DNA of 64,000 nt from Microbacterium sp. LWO14-1.2. Lineage in GTDB: Bacteria > Actinomycetota > Actinomycetes > Actinomycetales > Microbacteriaceae. The DNA is taken from contig NZ_CP151633.1 of assembly GCF_038397715.1 (NCBI RefSeq), positions 186,001 through 250,000 of the forward strand, given 5' to 3'. The notes beneath the pieces are model-generated. The model had not been told where the DNA came from, did no database searches, and worked only from the letters and a program-made list of their open reading frames with translations. The position numbers and the translations under genes were made by a program. Within the stretch, counting starts at the first letter, position 1; each line of letters starts with the position of its first letter. Shown piece after piece: positions 33,240-41,876 of the stretch.

Positions 33240-34829
33240 TCAGCCCAGCATCCGGATCGAGGTCGGCTGGATGTAGTTCGGCTGCTCGAACACCGCGCCC
33301 GACTGGTAGGTCGGCAGGATGTTGTCGATCACCGGGAACACGTCGAAGCGCTCGATGAGCTGCTTCTCGGCATCCTGGAAGATGCCGCAGCTGTCCTCGG
33401 GCGTCGCGCTCGACGCCTCCGCGACGAGGGCCGAGTACTCGGGGTTGTCGACCCACATGAAGTTCAGCCCGCCCTGGTCGGGGGTGGCGCCGTCGAAGAA
33501 GGTGGACAGGATCACCGGTCCGCCCGGTGCGACCTGCACCCAGCCCGTGTCCCAGTCGAAGGTCGAGAACAGCTGCTCCGACCAGGCCGCCGCGTCGTTC
33601 GCGGTGAGCTCGGTCGTGACGCCGAGGCCGTCCCAGGCCTCCTTGACGAGCTCGGCGGCGGCCGCGTGGGTCGAGGTGGGCGCGTTGTAGACGAACTTGA
33701 TCGTCAGCGGCACGCCGTCCTTCTCGCGGAGGCCGTCGGAGTTCAGCGCCCATCCCGCCTCGTCGAGCAGCTCTCCCGCGCGGTCGAGGTCGGTGTCGGG
33801 CAGGGTCCATTCCGGTTCGTCGGCGACGCAGAGGAGCGGGTTCTTGGTGACGAGGGAGATCGGCTCCAGCCCCTCGCCGTCGGCGATGACCGTGCCCACC
33901 TCGCCGCGGTCGATCGCGATCGACAGCGCCTCGCGCACGAGCGGGTCGGCGAACGGACGTCCCTCCTTCTCGTTGAAGAGCATCATGCCGACGGGGTTGC
34001 GCACGCCGGTGTGGGTGAGGCCGGCGCCGTCGAGACGCGCGCGGTCGGCTCCGGTGATCGTCGCCGCGTTGAGCTCGCCCGACAGGAGCAGGTTCGACGC
34101 CGTGCTCTCGTCGGTCACCACACGGGCTTCGATCGTGTCGGGCAGACCCTCGGTGTCGCTCGTGACGTCGTCGGGACCCCAGGTGTACCCGTCGCGCTTC
34201 GTGAACGTGTAGGTGTCGCCGGGCTTCACATCGCTCAGGCCGTAGAGGCCCGTGCCGTCGGTCGTGTCGGCCAGCGCCGTGGTGTCTTCGAGGCCTGCAT
34301 CGCAGACCAGCATGATCGTGCCGACGTTGACCGCGAGGAACGGGTTGTTCTCGGTGCTCGTGACCGTGACGGTGTCGCCGTCGGCGGTCGCCGAGATCCG
34401 CTCGTCGATGACCGATCCGTACGAGAACGTGGCGTTGGCCGGGTCGGCGTTGTAGTTCAGGTTGTCGGCCACGGTCTGGGCCGTGAACTCGGACCCGTCC
34501 GTGCAGGTGATCCCGTCCTTGAGGGTGAACACGACCTCGGTGCCCGTCTCGTCCCAGCTCTCGGCGAGCCAGGGCACGAGGTCGCCGTCCGCGGTCACCG
34601 CGATCAGCGACTCGTAGGCGAGGCTGACGACCGAGAACGTGTCGGGCGAGACCGCCTTCATCGGGTCGAGGTCACCGGGATCGTCGTTCACCGCGGTGAC
34701 GAAGGTGCCGCCGGAGACGAAGTCGCCCTCATCCGGGCCGGACTGATCGGACGACCCCGCGCACGACGCCAGTGTCAGCGCGAGGATGGAGAGAGCGGCG
34801 GCCACGGGTACTGCGGTACTGCGTTTCAT
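33240..34829 (-). CDS. ABC transporter substrate-binding lipoprotein (SBP family 5)
   Basis: A 529-residue extracytoplasmic binding protein. Its lipobox LASC puts the lipidated Cys at residue 23. The body follows the family 5 pattern: GGTFVTAVNDDPGDLDPM, LAESWDETGTEVVFTLKDGI and REALSIAIDRGEVG. It would deliver a peptide, opine or amide-type ligand to the permeases encoded directly downstream. The gene is separated from HyuA by 53 nt, long enough for a separate ribosome-binding site but without a clear hairpin. Confidence 0.92.
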   Translation of the reverse strand: MKRSTAVPVAAALSILALTLASCAGSSDQSGPDEGDFVSGGTFVTAVNDDPGDLDPMKAVSPDTFSVVSLAYESLIAVTADGDLVPWLAESWDETGTEVVFTLKDGITCTDGSEFTAQTVADNLNYNADPANATFSYGSVIDERISATADGDTVTVTSTENNPFLAVNVGTIMLVCDAGLEDTTALADTTDGTGLYGLSDVKPGDTYTFTKRDGYTWGPDDVTSDTEGLPDTIEARVVTDESTASNLLLSGELNAATITGADRARLDGAGLTHTGVRNPVGMMLFNEKEGRPFADPLVREALSIAIDRGEVGTVIADGEGLEPISLVTKNPLLCVADEPEWTLPDTDLDRAGELLDEAGWALNSDGLREKDGVPLTIKFVYNAPTSTHAAAAELVKEAWDGLGVTTELTANDAAAWSEQLFSTFDWDTGWVQVAPGGPVILSTFFDGATPDQGGLNFMWVDNPEYSALVAEASSATPEDSCGIFQDAEKQLIERFDVFPVIDNILPTYQSGAVFEQPNYIQPTSIRMLG

Positions 34830-34882
34830 AGCGTTCTCCTGATTTCGGGTGGGTGGAGCTGTGGTGCGGACGGGTCTGGGTG

Positions 34883-36457
34883 TCAGCGGACGGGGGCCTC
34901 GGCCGACAATCGGGCCAGTGGGCCGGCTGCCTTGACCGTGACGTTGACGGTGGGCTGCGTGGTGTACGGCACATGGGTCTCGAGGACCTCGACCACGGAG
35001 ACCTGCAGCGGATCGGCTCCCGCCTGGATCGCCTTCGCGACCGCAGCCTCGGAGGCCTGCTCGATCGCCGTCTCGCGATCGCCCATGGGCGCCATCTGAT
35101 CGGCACGTCCGCCGGCGAGCGAGATGGCGGCGCCGACCGCATTGGCCACGCCCCCGTGCTCGGGGCGGAGGATGCGGCCCGCGCTGGGAAGACTGTCCGG
35201 CACGAGGAATCCGCCACCTCCCACGACGACGAGCGGGATGTCCATCCGCCCGAGCGAGAGACGCTCGACGGCCTCGTCGAGCCGATCGGCGACGACCGCC
35301 AGTGCCCGCTCGAGCGCGGCGGACACCGTCGGCGTGAGCGAGGGCAGTGCGCGGCCGACCACGGGGGTGCCCTGGAGCGCGGCGGCATCGGTGAGGGTCG
35401 GGGTCGATCCGCCGAACAGCAGCCCCTCCCGGTCGATGCGGTAGCCGACGGAGTCAGGCCCGACGCGCCCGGACTCGACGTCGACGATGGTGCCGCCGCC
35501 GATGCCCACGCTGAGGATGTCGGGCATCCGGAAGTTCGTGCGCACTCCGCCGATCTCGCGCGGCAGCGTCGACTCACGCGGGAAGCCGCCGACCACGACG
35601 CCGAGGTCGGAGGTCGTGCCGCCGACGTCGATGACGATCGCGTCGTCGTGACCGGACAGGTAGGCCGCCCCTCGGATCGAATTCGCCGGGCCAGAGCCGA
35701 TCGTCAGCACCGGGTACTGGGCCGCGTAGTCGAGGGACATCAGTGTGCCGTCGTTCTGGGCGAAGAACGTCGCGGCGTCGAGGCCTTCCTCGGCCACGAC
35801 CGTGACGAGTGCCTCGGTCACCGATCGCGCGACGCTGTACAGGGCCGCGTTCAGCAGCGTGGCGTTCTCGCGCTCGAGCAGACCCGTCGGGCCGATGTCC
35901 TGACTGAGGAACACGCGGGTGTCCTGCCCGAGGTGACCGCGCAGCAGCTCGGCGACCTCCAGCTCCTGCTCGGGCGATGAGGGACTGAAGATGCCGGCGA
36001 CGGCGATCGCGTCGAAGCCGGCGAGCCCGTCGACGAAGCGGAGGATGCCGTCGCGGTCGAGCGGAGCGATCGGGGTGCCGTCGACCATGTGACCGCCGCC
36101 GAGCATGGTCGAGCCGGCCAGCACCATGCTCACGAGGTCTTCCGGCCAGCCGGTCAGAGGCGGATACTCCGTCGCGGCGGGAGCACCGAGACGGATCATG
36201 GCCACCCGGTCGAGCTGCCGCCGCTGCACGATCGCGTTGGTCGCGTGCGTCGTTCCGAGCATGACCCGGGAGACCCGCGACCGGTCGTCGCCGATCGCGG
36301 CGAGCACATCGCGGATGCCGGCGCGGATGCCGCCGGTGATGTCGTCGGTCGTCGCCCGCTTGGTCCAGGCGAGAACGCGGCCGTCTCCGTCGAGGACGAC
36401 GGCGTCGGTGTTCGTCCCTCCGACGTCGACGCCGATGGACAGGTCGCGCGCGGTCAT
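34883..36457 (-). CDS. hyuA: Hydantoinase/oxoprolinase family protein (HyuA-like)
   Basis: A 524-residue protein of the HyuA N-terminal family. LSIGVDVGGTNTDAVVLDG is the acetate/sugar-kinase-like phosphate loop, LGTTHATNAIVQRR the second conserved block and VIDVGGTTSDLGVV the third. ATP-dependent hydantoinases and 5-oxoprolinases open cyclic amides. GAAGGAG before ATG 36457 and the 4-nt overlap with the DUF917 gene support the start. No HyuB-like partner is nearby; DUF917 proteins fill this role in many genomes. Confidence 0.88.
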   Translation of the reverse strand: MTARDLSIGVDVGGTNTDAVVLDGDGRVLAWTKRATTDDITGGIRAGIRDVLAAIGDDRSRVSRVMLGTTHATNAIVQRRQLDRVAMIRLGAPAATEYPPLTGWPEDLVSMVLAGSTMLGGGHMVDGTPIAPLDRDGILRFVDGLAGFDAIAVAGIFSPSSPEQELEVAELLRGHLGQDTRVFLSQDIGPTGLLERENATLLNAALYSVARSVTEALVTVVAEEGLDAATFFAQNDGTLMSLDYAAQYPVLTIGSGPANSIRGAAYLSGHDDAIVIDVGGTTSDLGVVVGGFPRESTLPREIGGVRTNFRMPDILSVGIGGGTIVDVESGRVGPDSVGYRIDREGLLFGGSTPTLTDAAALQGTPVVGRALPSLTPTVSAALERALAVVADRLDEAVERLSLGRMDIPLVVVGGGGFLVPDSLPSAGRILRPEHGGVANAVGAAISLAGGRADQMAPMGDRETAIEQASEAAVAKAIQAGADPLQVSVVEVLETHVPYTTQPTVNVTVKAAGPLARLSAEAPVR

Positions 36458-37560
36458 CGGTTCGCTCCTTCGAAGGGGACGTACGGCAGGTCGTAGCCGA
36501 AGGCGGCGGGCCCCGCCAGTTCGAGACCGCGGTCGGTGCGCCAGATCGGATCGCACGCCCAGGCCAGGACCGACACCCGCTGCCCGAAGCGCAGCATCTC
36601 GGTGGTGATGGCGTGGCCGGTCTCGGCGTCGATGATCGTGATGAGATCGGGGACGCTGACGAGCACCTCGCCGTCCTCGAGCACGAGCAGGTTCTCGTTC
36701 TGCAGTTCGAGGCGCTGCAGTCGGCCGCGGTCGGCGCCCGTCCCGGTGATGGTGACCGAGCCGCGCACGAACCCGCCGACCGTGCGGCGGTCGAGATCGG
36801 TGATCTTGCCGGTCATGAGCACACGGGCGTCGAGTTCCGCGGCGACTGCGGACACCGGGTCCGACGACGACATCAGCGCGTGTCCGACCCGGAGGGCGGC
36901 GCTCACGGTGCCCTCGATGACCGATCCCCGCACGGTGTCGGCCGTCATCGGGTAGTGGGCGCCGATGCAGATCGATCCGCTCGCGACGGTGAGAGCGCGC
37001 GCGTGGCGCTCGAGCCAGTGCAGGTCGATGGTCTTCATGACCGAGATGTTGCCGACGACGTCGCTCTGCACGGCCCATTCGCAGGGGACGCCCGCCACGT
37101 TCATGGCCACCATCGCGGCATCCGGGAACGCTCGGCCCATGCCGTCGGCGTCGAGCACCTTGAGGCCCAGCCGCGCGGCCCAGCCGATCGGCTGCACGCC
37201 GTTGCTCCCGCCGATCTCGGCCGCCATGAGCGTCGTGACCGGGCGACCGAGCAGGCGCTCGGCCTCGGCGAGCAGAGCGTGGATCTGCCCCGATGCCGAG
37301 AGCATCTCGATGCCGACCGTCGGAGCGCCGATGCCCGACATGAGGATCACGACGTCCTCGGGTCCGAGGTCGTCGACGCGGACGAGCGGTACGGGTCCGT
37401 GCTCGCGCAGCGCGTTCTCGACCATGATCTGCGACGTGTACACGGCGCCGCCGCCTCCGGTGCCGAAGATCGCGGTGCCGACGCCGAGCGCGGCGATGTC
37501 GTCTGCCGTGATCTCGGTGATCGGTGCCGCTGTGGCCGCGGCGGGGGAAGTCTGAGCCAT
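36454..37560 (-). CDS. DUF917 family protein
   Basis: A 368-residue protein of the DUF917 family, recognised from IFGTGGGGAVYTSQIMVENAL, VVILMSGIGAPTVG, MAAEIGGSNGVQPI and GHAITTEMLRFGQRVSVLAW. Its members usually sit beside HyuA-type proteins and are thought to form part of the same hydrolase. It is the first gene of the operon 28404-37560 (minus). A conserved 51-nt element shared with the paiB promoter lies just upstream and probably contains its promoter. Confidence 0.88.
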   Translation of the reverse strand: MAQTSPAAATAAPITEITADDIAALGVGTAIFGTGGGGAVYTSQIMVENALREHGPVPLVRVDDLGPEDVVILMSGIGAPTVGIEMLSASGQIHALLAEAERLLGRPVTTLMAAEIGGSNGVQPIGWAARLGLKVLDADGMGRAFPDAAMVAMNVAGVPCEWAVQSDVVGNISVMKTIDLHWLERHARALTVASGSICIGAHYPMTADTVRGSVIEGTVSAALRVGHALMSSSDPVSAVAAELDARVLMTGKITDLDRRTVGGFVRGSVTITGTGADRGRLQRLELQNENLLVLEDGEVLVSVPDLITIIDAETGHAITTEMLRFGQRVSVLAWACDPIWRTDRGLELAGPAAFGYDLPYVPFEGANR

Positions 37561-37591
37561 GACTTCACGGTACGGAGGGTGCACGAGAGGA

Positions 37592-37643
37592 GCAATGTTC
37601 GCAGCGTCCAGTGTTTCCCTGCATACTGTGCGCATGGCACAGT
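37592..37643. promoter_or_regulatory. Copy A of a 51-nt shared regulatory element (DUF917/PucR promoter region)
   Basis: The element reads GCAATGTTC-N8-CAGTG-N11-ACTGTGC-N5-GCACAG(T). Every block falls at the same offset (0, 17, 33, 45) as in copy B at 45246-45296. The dyad ACTGTGC-N5-GCACAGT (37625-37643) encloses the PucR start codon. On the minus strand GAACAT(TGC) is a plausible -10 for the DUF917 operon. Confidence 0.65.
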
Positions 37644-39112
37644 ACTCGATCCTCGACCTTCGCGATGATGCCGACCGCCTCGGCCTCCGACTGCACGCGG
37701 GCCCTGTCGACGACCGCCAGGTCGCGCGCGTCGACCTCGCCGCCGTCGACCGGATCGACGCTCTCGCCAGCGGGACGCTCGCGATCATCGCCGGCGACGA
37801 GCAGCCGCCGCCCTTCCGCATCGACGTCGCTCTGCGCCAGGCCAGCGCCCGCGGGCTCGCGGGTCTCGTGTTCACGACCCCCCTGACCCTCGCGGAGACC
37901 GCCAGGGTGCTGGCGGAGCGAGGCGGGGTGCCCGTGTTCTCCGCGACCGGCAGCACGGCGGCCGAGCTCGCGAAGACGATCGACCGCGCCATCTCGGGCG
38001 GGGCCTCCGAGGCGATGATGCGCGGTGCGCGAGCGATCGCCGTCGCGTCGGAGGCCGCCTCCGCCCCCGACAGCACGACCGAGAGCATCCTCGCGGCCGC
38101 GGGGGCCGCACTCGGAGCCGACCTGGCGATCGACCCGGATGCCGCGGCCGCCTGGACAGAGGCCGACGCGGTGTTCATCGGCGAGGTGCCGATCGGACGC
38201 CTCGTCGCCGCCCAGGCGGACGATGCGAGCATGGTCGCCGTGCCCGTCATCGCCTCACTGCTCTCGCGCGCCGCGCAGCGGCAGAGCCGCGACCGGTTCG
38301 CCCCCACGCAGTCGCGCGCCGACCTGCTGCTCGAGCTCGTTCTCGCCGACCCGTCTCGTGCAGAGGGATTCGTTCCGCAGGCCGCGCGGCTCGGCCTCCC
38401 CCTCGCCCGCTCGCACGTGGTCGCCTGGCTCAGCCCCACCCGTCGGGCCGACCCCGATGCCAGGGCGCCGCGCAGCGTGCAGCCGGCGCTCGAACTGTTC
38501 GCCCTGCAGCTCGTCGAGTCGCGCGCGGAGATGTGGCACGTCGCCTTCCTGCAGGACGATCTGCTGCTGGTCTGCACCGAGGAGCACGGAGCCGGCGACC
38601 ATCAGCGCCGCGTGCGGGAGGTGGCCGCGCGCATCCAGCGGCAGGCGCAGGAGATCGCCGGCGCGGACTGGGCGTACACGCTCGGACTCGGCACGCCCCA
38701 GGTGGGGGCGCTCGGTCTGCGCCAGTCCGCGGCCGAGGCGCGCATCGCGGCGGAGTCGGCGATCGCCGCCGGGCGCCTGGGCGGCGTCGAGCTCACCGAC
38801 GTGACGGGGCTGCGACGCGTGCTGCTCGACGTGTACGCCTCGCCCATCAGCAGGGAGCTGCTGCAGGACATCCTGCGTCCGCTCGACGAGCTCGGGCCGG
38901 AGCGCGCCAGACAGTCCGTCCGCACGCTGCTGGCCTATCTCGGGCACGAGGGCTCGCTCGTGCACGCCGGACGCGAGCTGACACTGCATCCGAACGGCGT
39001 CGGATACCGCATGCGCCGCATCCGCGAGCTGCTCGGCATCGACCTGGACGACCCCGACGCGAGGTTCGCCGTCGAACTCGCCTGCCGCGTGCGGCTTCTC
39101 GGCGACGGGTGA
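37634..39112 (+). CDS. PucR family transcriptional regulator
   Basis: A 492-residue regulator with an N-terminal PucR sensory domain (about 1-130, around LAGDEQPPPFRIDVAL-like residues and ARGLAGLVFTTPL), a central GGDEF-like/CdaR region and a C-terminal PucR HTH (VRTLLAYLGHEGSLVHAGRE then LHPNGVGYRMRRIRELLG). Such proteins control purine, hydantoin and amino-acid catabolism. It diverges from the DUF917-HyuA-ABC-M20 operon. ATG 37634 has no Shine-Dalgarno, but CATACT (37622-37627) fits a -10 for a leaderless message. The dyad over its start suggests autorepression, and the shared element suggests it also controls the paiB operon. Confidence 0.88.
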   Translation: MAQYSILDLRDDADRLGLRLHAGPVDDRQVARVDLAAVDRIDALASGTLAIIAGDEQPPPFRIDVALRQASARGLAGLVFTTPLTLAETARVLAERGGVPVFSATGSTAAELAKTIDRAISGGASEAMMRGARAIAVASEAASAPDSTTESILAAAGAALGADLAIDPDAAAAWTEADAVFIGEVPIGRLVAAQADDASMVAVPVIASLLSRAAQRQSRDRFAPTQSRADLLLELVLADPSRAEGFVPQAARLGLPLARSHVVAWLSPTRRADPDARAPRSVQPALELFALQLVESRAEMWHVAFLQDDLLLVCTEEHGAGDHQRRVREVAARIQRQAQEIAGADWAYTLGLGTPQVGALGLRQSAAEARIAAESAIAAGRLGGVELTDVTGLRRVLLDVYASPISRELLQDILRPLDELGPERARQSVRTLLAYLGHEGSLVHAGRELTLHPNGVGYRMRRIRELLGIDLDDPDARFAVELACRVRLLGDG

Positions 39113-39135
39113 TCCGCGCAGCCGGTGGACCGTGA

Positions 39136-40272
39136 TCACGACCGCAGTTCGGCTCGGAGCGCCGGCCCGTCGGCGTCGAGCACGGGGGCCCTCGACAGTC
39201 TGGCCGTGCCGTTCGTCGCCAGCGCGGAGCGGGCGATCGTGACCCCGTCGTCGTCGTCGATCATCCCCAGCGCCGCGGCTTGAGCTCCCCGCGCGGCCTC
39301 CTCGGGGCTGCGCACCCGTGCGACGAGGACGCGGGCGGCCCGCAGGCGCTCGACGACGACGTCGAGGTCGAGATCGGCGAGGCGTCCGGCGAGGACGCCC
39401 TCGATCGCCGCTCGACCCGCGACCCGATCGCGATTGCGCGCCCACCCCTCGCCACCGAGCTCGGCACCGAGGTCGAGCGCGGCGATCAGCCGCGCGAACA
39501 TCGGGTCGTTCGTCGCCCCGAGGACGACGTGCCCGTCCGCCACCGCGAACGCGCGATACGGCACGATCGACGGATGCGAACTCCCCCACGGCTTGGCGGG
39601 AGGCCCGCCGGCGGAGGACGAGGCGATCACGGTGCCGAGCGCGCTGAGAGCCGTCGCGAACAGCGAGAACTCCAGACGTCGCCCCCGGCCCGTGCGCTCG
39701 CGTTCCAGCAGCGCAGCCAGCACCCCGTTCACCATGGCCATGCCGGTCGCGATGTCGACCATCGCGACCCCCGAGCGCACGGGATCCGCGCCCTCGTAGC
39801 CGGTCACGTGCATGAGACCGGACTCGGCCTCGACGGTCACGGCCGTCCCCGGTTCCGCCGACAGGGGTCCCGTCTGCGAGAAGCCGCTGATCGAGGCGTA
39901 CACGAGCGCCGGGAAGCGGGCGACCATCTCCTCGGCGCCGATGCCCAGCCGGTCGGCGACTCCGGGACGGAAGCTCTCCACCACGACGTCCGCCGATGCG
40001 ATCAACGCGTGCGCGACCTCCCGATCCGCCTCGGCGGTGAGATCGAGGACGATGCTGCGCTTGCCGCGGTTGATCGCCTGGAAGTAGGCGCTCGATCCGT
40101 GCACGAACGGCGGACCCCAGTGCCGGGTCTCATCGCCAGACCCCGGCTGCTCGACCTTGACGACCTCGGCTCCGAGCTCCGCGAGCGTCATGGTCGCCGA
40201 GGGCCCGGCGAGCAGCCTCGTGAAATCGATCACGCGCACGCCCTCGAGGGGGCGGAAGGATGCGTCGGTCAC
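39136..40272 (-). CDS. CaiB/BaiF family III CoA-transferase
   Basis: A 378-residue CoA-transferase with VRVIDFTRLLAGPSATMTLA, VVESFRPGVADRLG and VAMVDIATGMAMVNGVLAA, where Asp of VDIATG occupies the catalytic position. GTG 40272 is chosen because GGGAGGGG precedes it and it overlaps the stop of the amidohydrolase gene. It is the last gene of the operon 39136-45091 and more distant from the two other CaiB-like proteins of the window than they are from each other. The acid it activates is unknown. Confidence 0.88.
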   Translation of the reverse strand: MTDASFRPLEGVRVIDFTRLLAGPSATMTLAELGAEVVKVEQPGSGDETRHWGPPFVHGSSAYFQAINRGKRSIVLDLTAEADREVAHALIASADVVVESFRPGVADRLGIGAEEMVARFPALVYASISGFSQTGPLSAEPGTAVTVEAESGLMHVTGYEGADPVRSGVAMVDIATGMAMVNGVLAALLERERTGRGRRLEFSLFATALSALGTVIASSSAGGPPAKPWGSSHPSIVPYRAFAVADGHVVLGATNDPMFARLIAALDLGAELGGEGWARNRDRVAGRAAIEGVLAGRLADLDLDVVVERLRAARVLVARVRSPEEAARGAQAAALGMIDDDDGVTIARSALATNGTARLSRAPVLDADGPALRAELRS

Positions 40273-41876
40273 ATCCCCTCCCTTCGGAACACCCGCTCTC
40301 CGCGGATCCAGGTCTCGGCGACGCGTACGTCGGCGATCTCGTCGGCCGCCACCGAGAACACGTCGCGCTCCAGCACCGCGAAGCTGCCGTCGAACCCGGG
40401 GGCCAGCATCCCGACACCGGTGAGCGGCGACAGACGCGCCGCCCGCGAGGTGTAGAGCAGCAGAGCCTGGGGTACCGTGATCGCCGCCTCCGGGCCGAAC
40501 TCGACGCCGTTGTAGGTACGCCGGCGCACCGCGGCCTCGACGGAGAGCATCACGTCGTCGGCGCCGCTCCACGCGGTGGCGGGGCGATCGGACGAGAGAG
40601 CGAGCGGATCGAGCCCGGCGTAGAGCCGGGCGATGGGATACGCATCGGGGACCTGTTCGACCCGCAGCGCCTTCTCGTAGCCGTCGTACTCGGCGAAGAA
40701 GAACACGGTGTGGGTGGCGATGCCGAAGCGCATGCGCGCGGCCCGCAGACGGGCGAGGTAGGCATCGCTCACGATCGTCGCGTGCTCGATGCGCACGGAG
40801 GGGATGCCGTCAAGCCAGGGCTCCTGGTGCTCGAAGAGCTCCACGACGCGGTCGAGCGCGCGATCGCCCATCGCGTGGACGGCGAGCTGCACGCCGTTGC
40901 GGCGCGCCCACTCCCCTGCTGCGAGCACATCGTCGTCGTCGACCAGCCGGAGCCCGTGGTCGCACGAGCCAGGGTACGCCTCGTGCACCCAGGCCGTGCG
41001 GTTGGAGTAGGCGCCGTCGAGCACGACCTTGACCCCCGCGATCCGGATCGGTCCGTCGCGGTCGTCCGCGCCGATGTCGTCGAGCGGCGCGGCGGGATCC
41101 CACCCCGGGTAGAGGGCGACCCTCGTGCGCAGACCCCGCTCTGCGGCCGCGCGGAAGGTGTCGAGCGGCCGATCGATCCGCGACGAGAGCAGATCGCACA
41201 CGGCGACGATCCCGCGCGATGCCAGCTCGTCGCCGATCGACACGATCGCGTCGATCTGCTCGTCCCTGCTCGGTGCCGGGATGAAGGCGGCGACCGCATC
41301 GACGGCCGCGATCTCGGTGAGGATGCCGTTGGGTCGCCCGTCCGCGTCGCGCTCGAAGCGCGCGCCGTCGGGGTCGGGGGTCGTCGCGGTGATCCCGGCG
41401 AGTTCCAGCGCTGCGGTGTTGCAGACCGCCGAGTGCGCGTCGCACCGCCATACCAGCACAGGCCGGTCGGTGCCGATGCGATCCAGGTCTGCGGCCGTCG
41501 GCATGGCGCCGTCGGGGAACTTCGTGTCGTCGAAGCCGCGCCCGAGGACCCAGGCGTCTGCAGCGCTGATCGTCTCGGCGTGAGCGCGCAGCGTCGCGAC
41601 GAGGTCGTCGACGCTCCGCACGGCGGGCGGGAAGCACTCGACGGCGGCTGCCGTGCCCGCGAGCAGCGCGGGGTGCGTGTGGCTGTCGATCAGTCCGGGG
41701 AGCACCGTACGGCCGCCGAGGTCGACGATCTCGCCGGCGGCCTCCCCGGTCGACGCCGCCTCGTCGGTCGCACCGACCCAGTCGATCCGACCGTCGACGA
41801 CGCGGAACGCCGACGCGAAACCGGTCTCGGACTCGCCAGTGAACACCCGGCCGTTGACGAAGGTGACGGCGCCCAT
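40269..41876 (-). CDS. YtcJ-like amidohydrolase
   Basis: A 535-residue amidohydrolase-superfamily enzyme of the YtcJ/amidohydrolase-3 group. LPGLIDSHTHPALLAG is the metal-binding HxH strand, VQLAVHAMGDRALD and IEHATIV supply later histidines, and LSSDRPATAW gives the final Asp region. The N-terminal NGRVFTG and C-terminal FAVLERDVFSV strands form the composite beta-sandwich. It overlaps the start of the CoA-transferase gene and shares one base with the stop of another amidohydrolase, to which it is similar, pointing to a tandem duplication. The substrate is unknown. Confidence 0.88.
   Translation of the reverse strand: MGAVTFVNGRVFTGESETGFASAFRVVDGRIDWVGATDEAASTGEAAGEIVDLGGRTVLPGLIDSHTHPALLAGTAAAVECFPPAVRSVDDLVATLRAHAETISAADAWVLGRGFDDTKFPDGAMPTAADLDRIGTDRPVLVWRCDAHSAVCNTAALELAGITATTPDPDGARFERDADGRPNGILTEIAAVDAVAAFIPAPSRDEQIDAIVSIGDELASRGIVAVCDLLSSRIDRPLDTFRAAAERGLRTRVALYPGWDPAAPLDDIGADDRDGPIRIAGVKVVLDGAYSNRTAWVHEAYPGSCDHGLRLVDDDDVLAAGEWARRNGVQLAVHAMGDRALDRVVELFEHQEPWLDGIPSVRIEHATIVSDAYLARLRAARMRFGIATHTVFFFAEYDGYEKALRVEQVPDAYPIARLYAGLDPLALSSDRPATAWSGADDVMLSVEAAVRRRTYNGVEFGPEAAITVPQALLLYTSRAARLSPLTGVGMLAPGFDGSFAVLERDVFSVAADEIADVRVAETWIRGERVFRREGM

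Noticed and set aside
33054..35099. A 681-codon plus-strand frame over the binding-protein gene
   Set aside because: It is Arg/Val/Asp/Gly repetitive and antisense to a clear family 5 binding protein with a lipobox.
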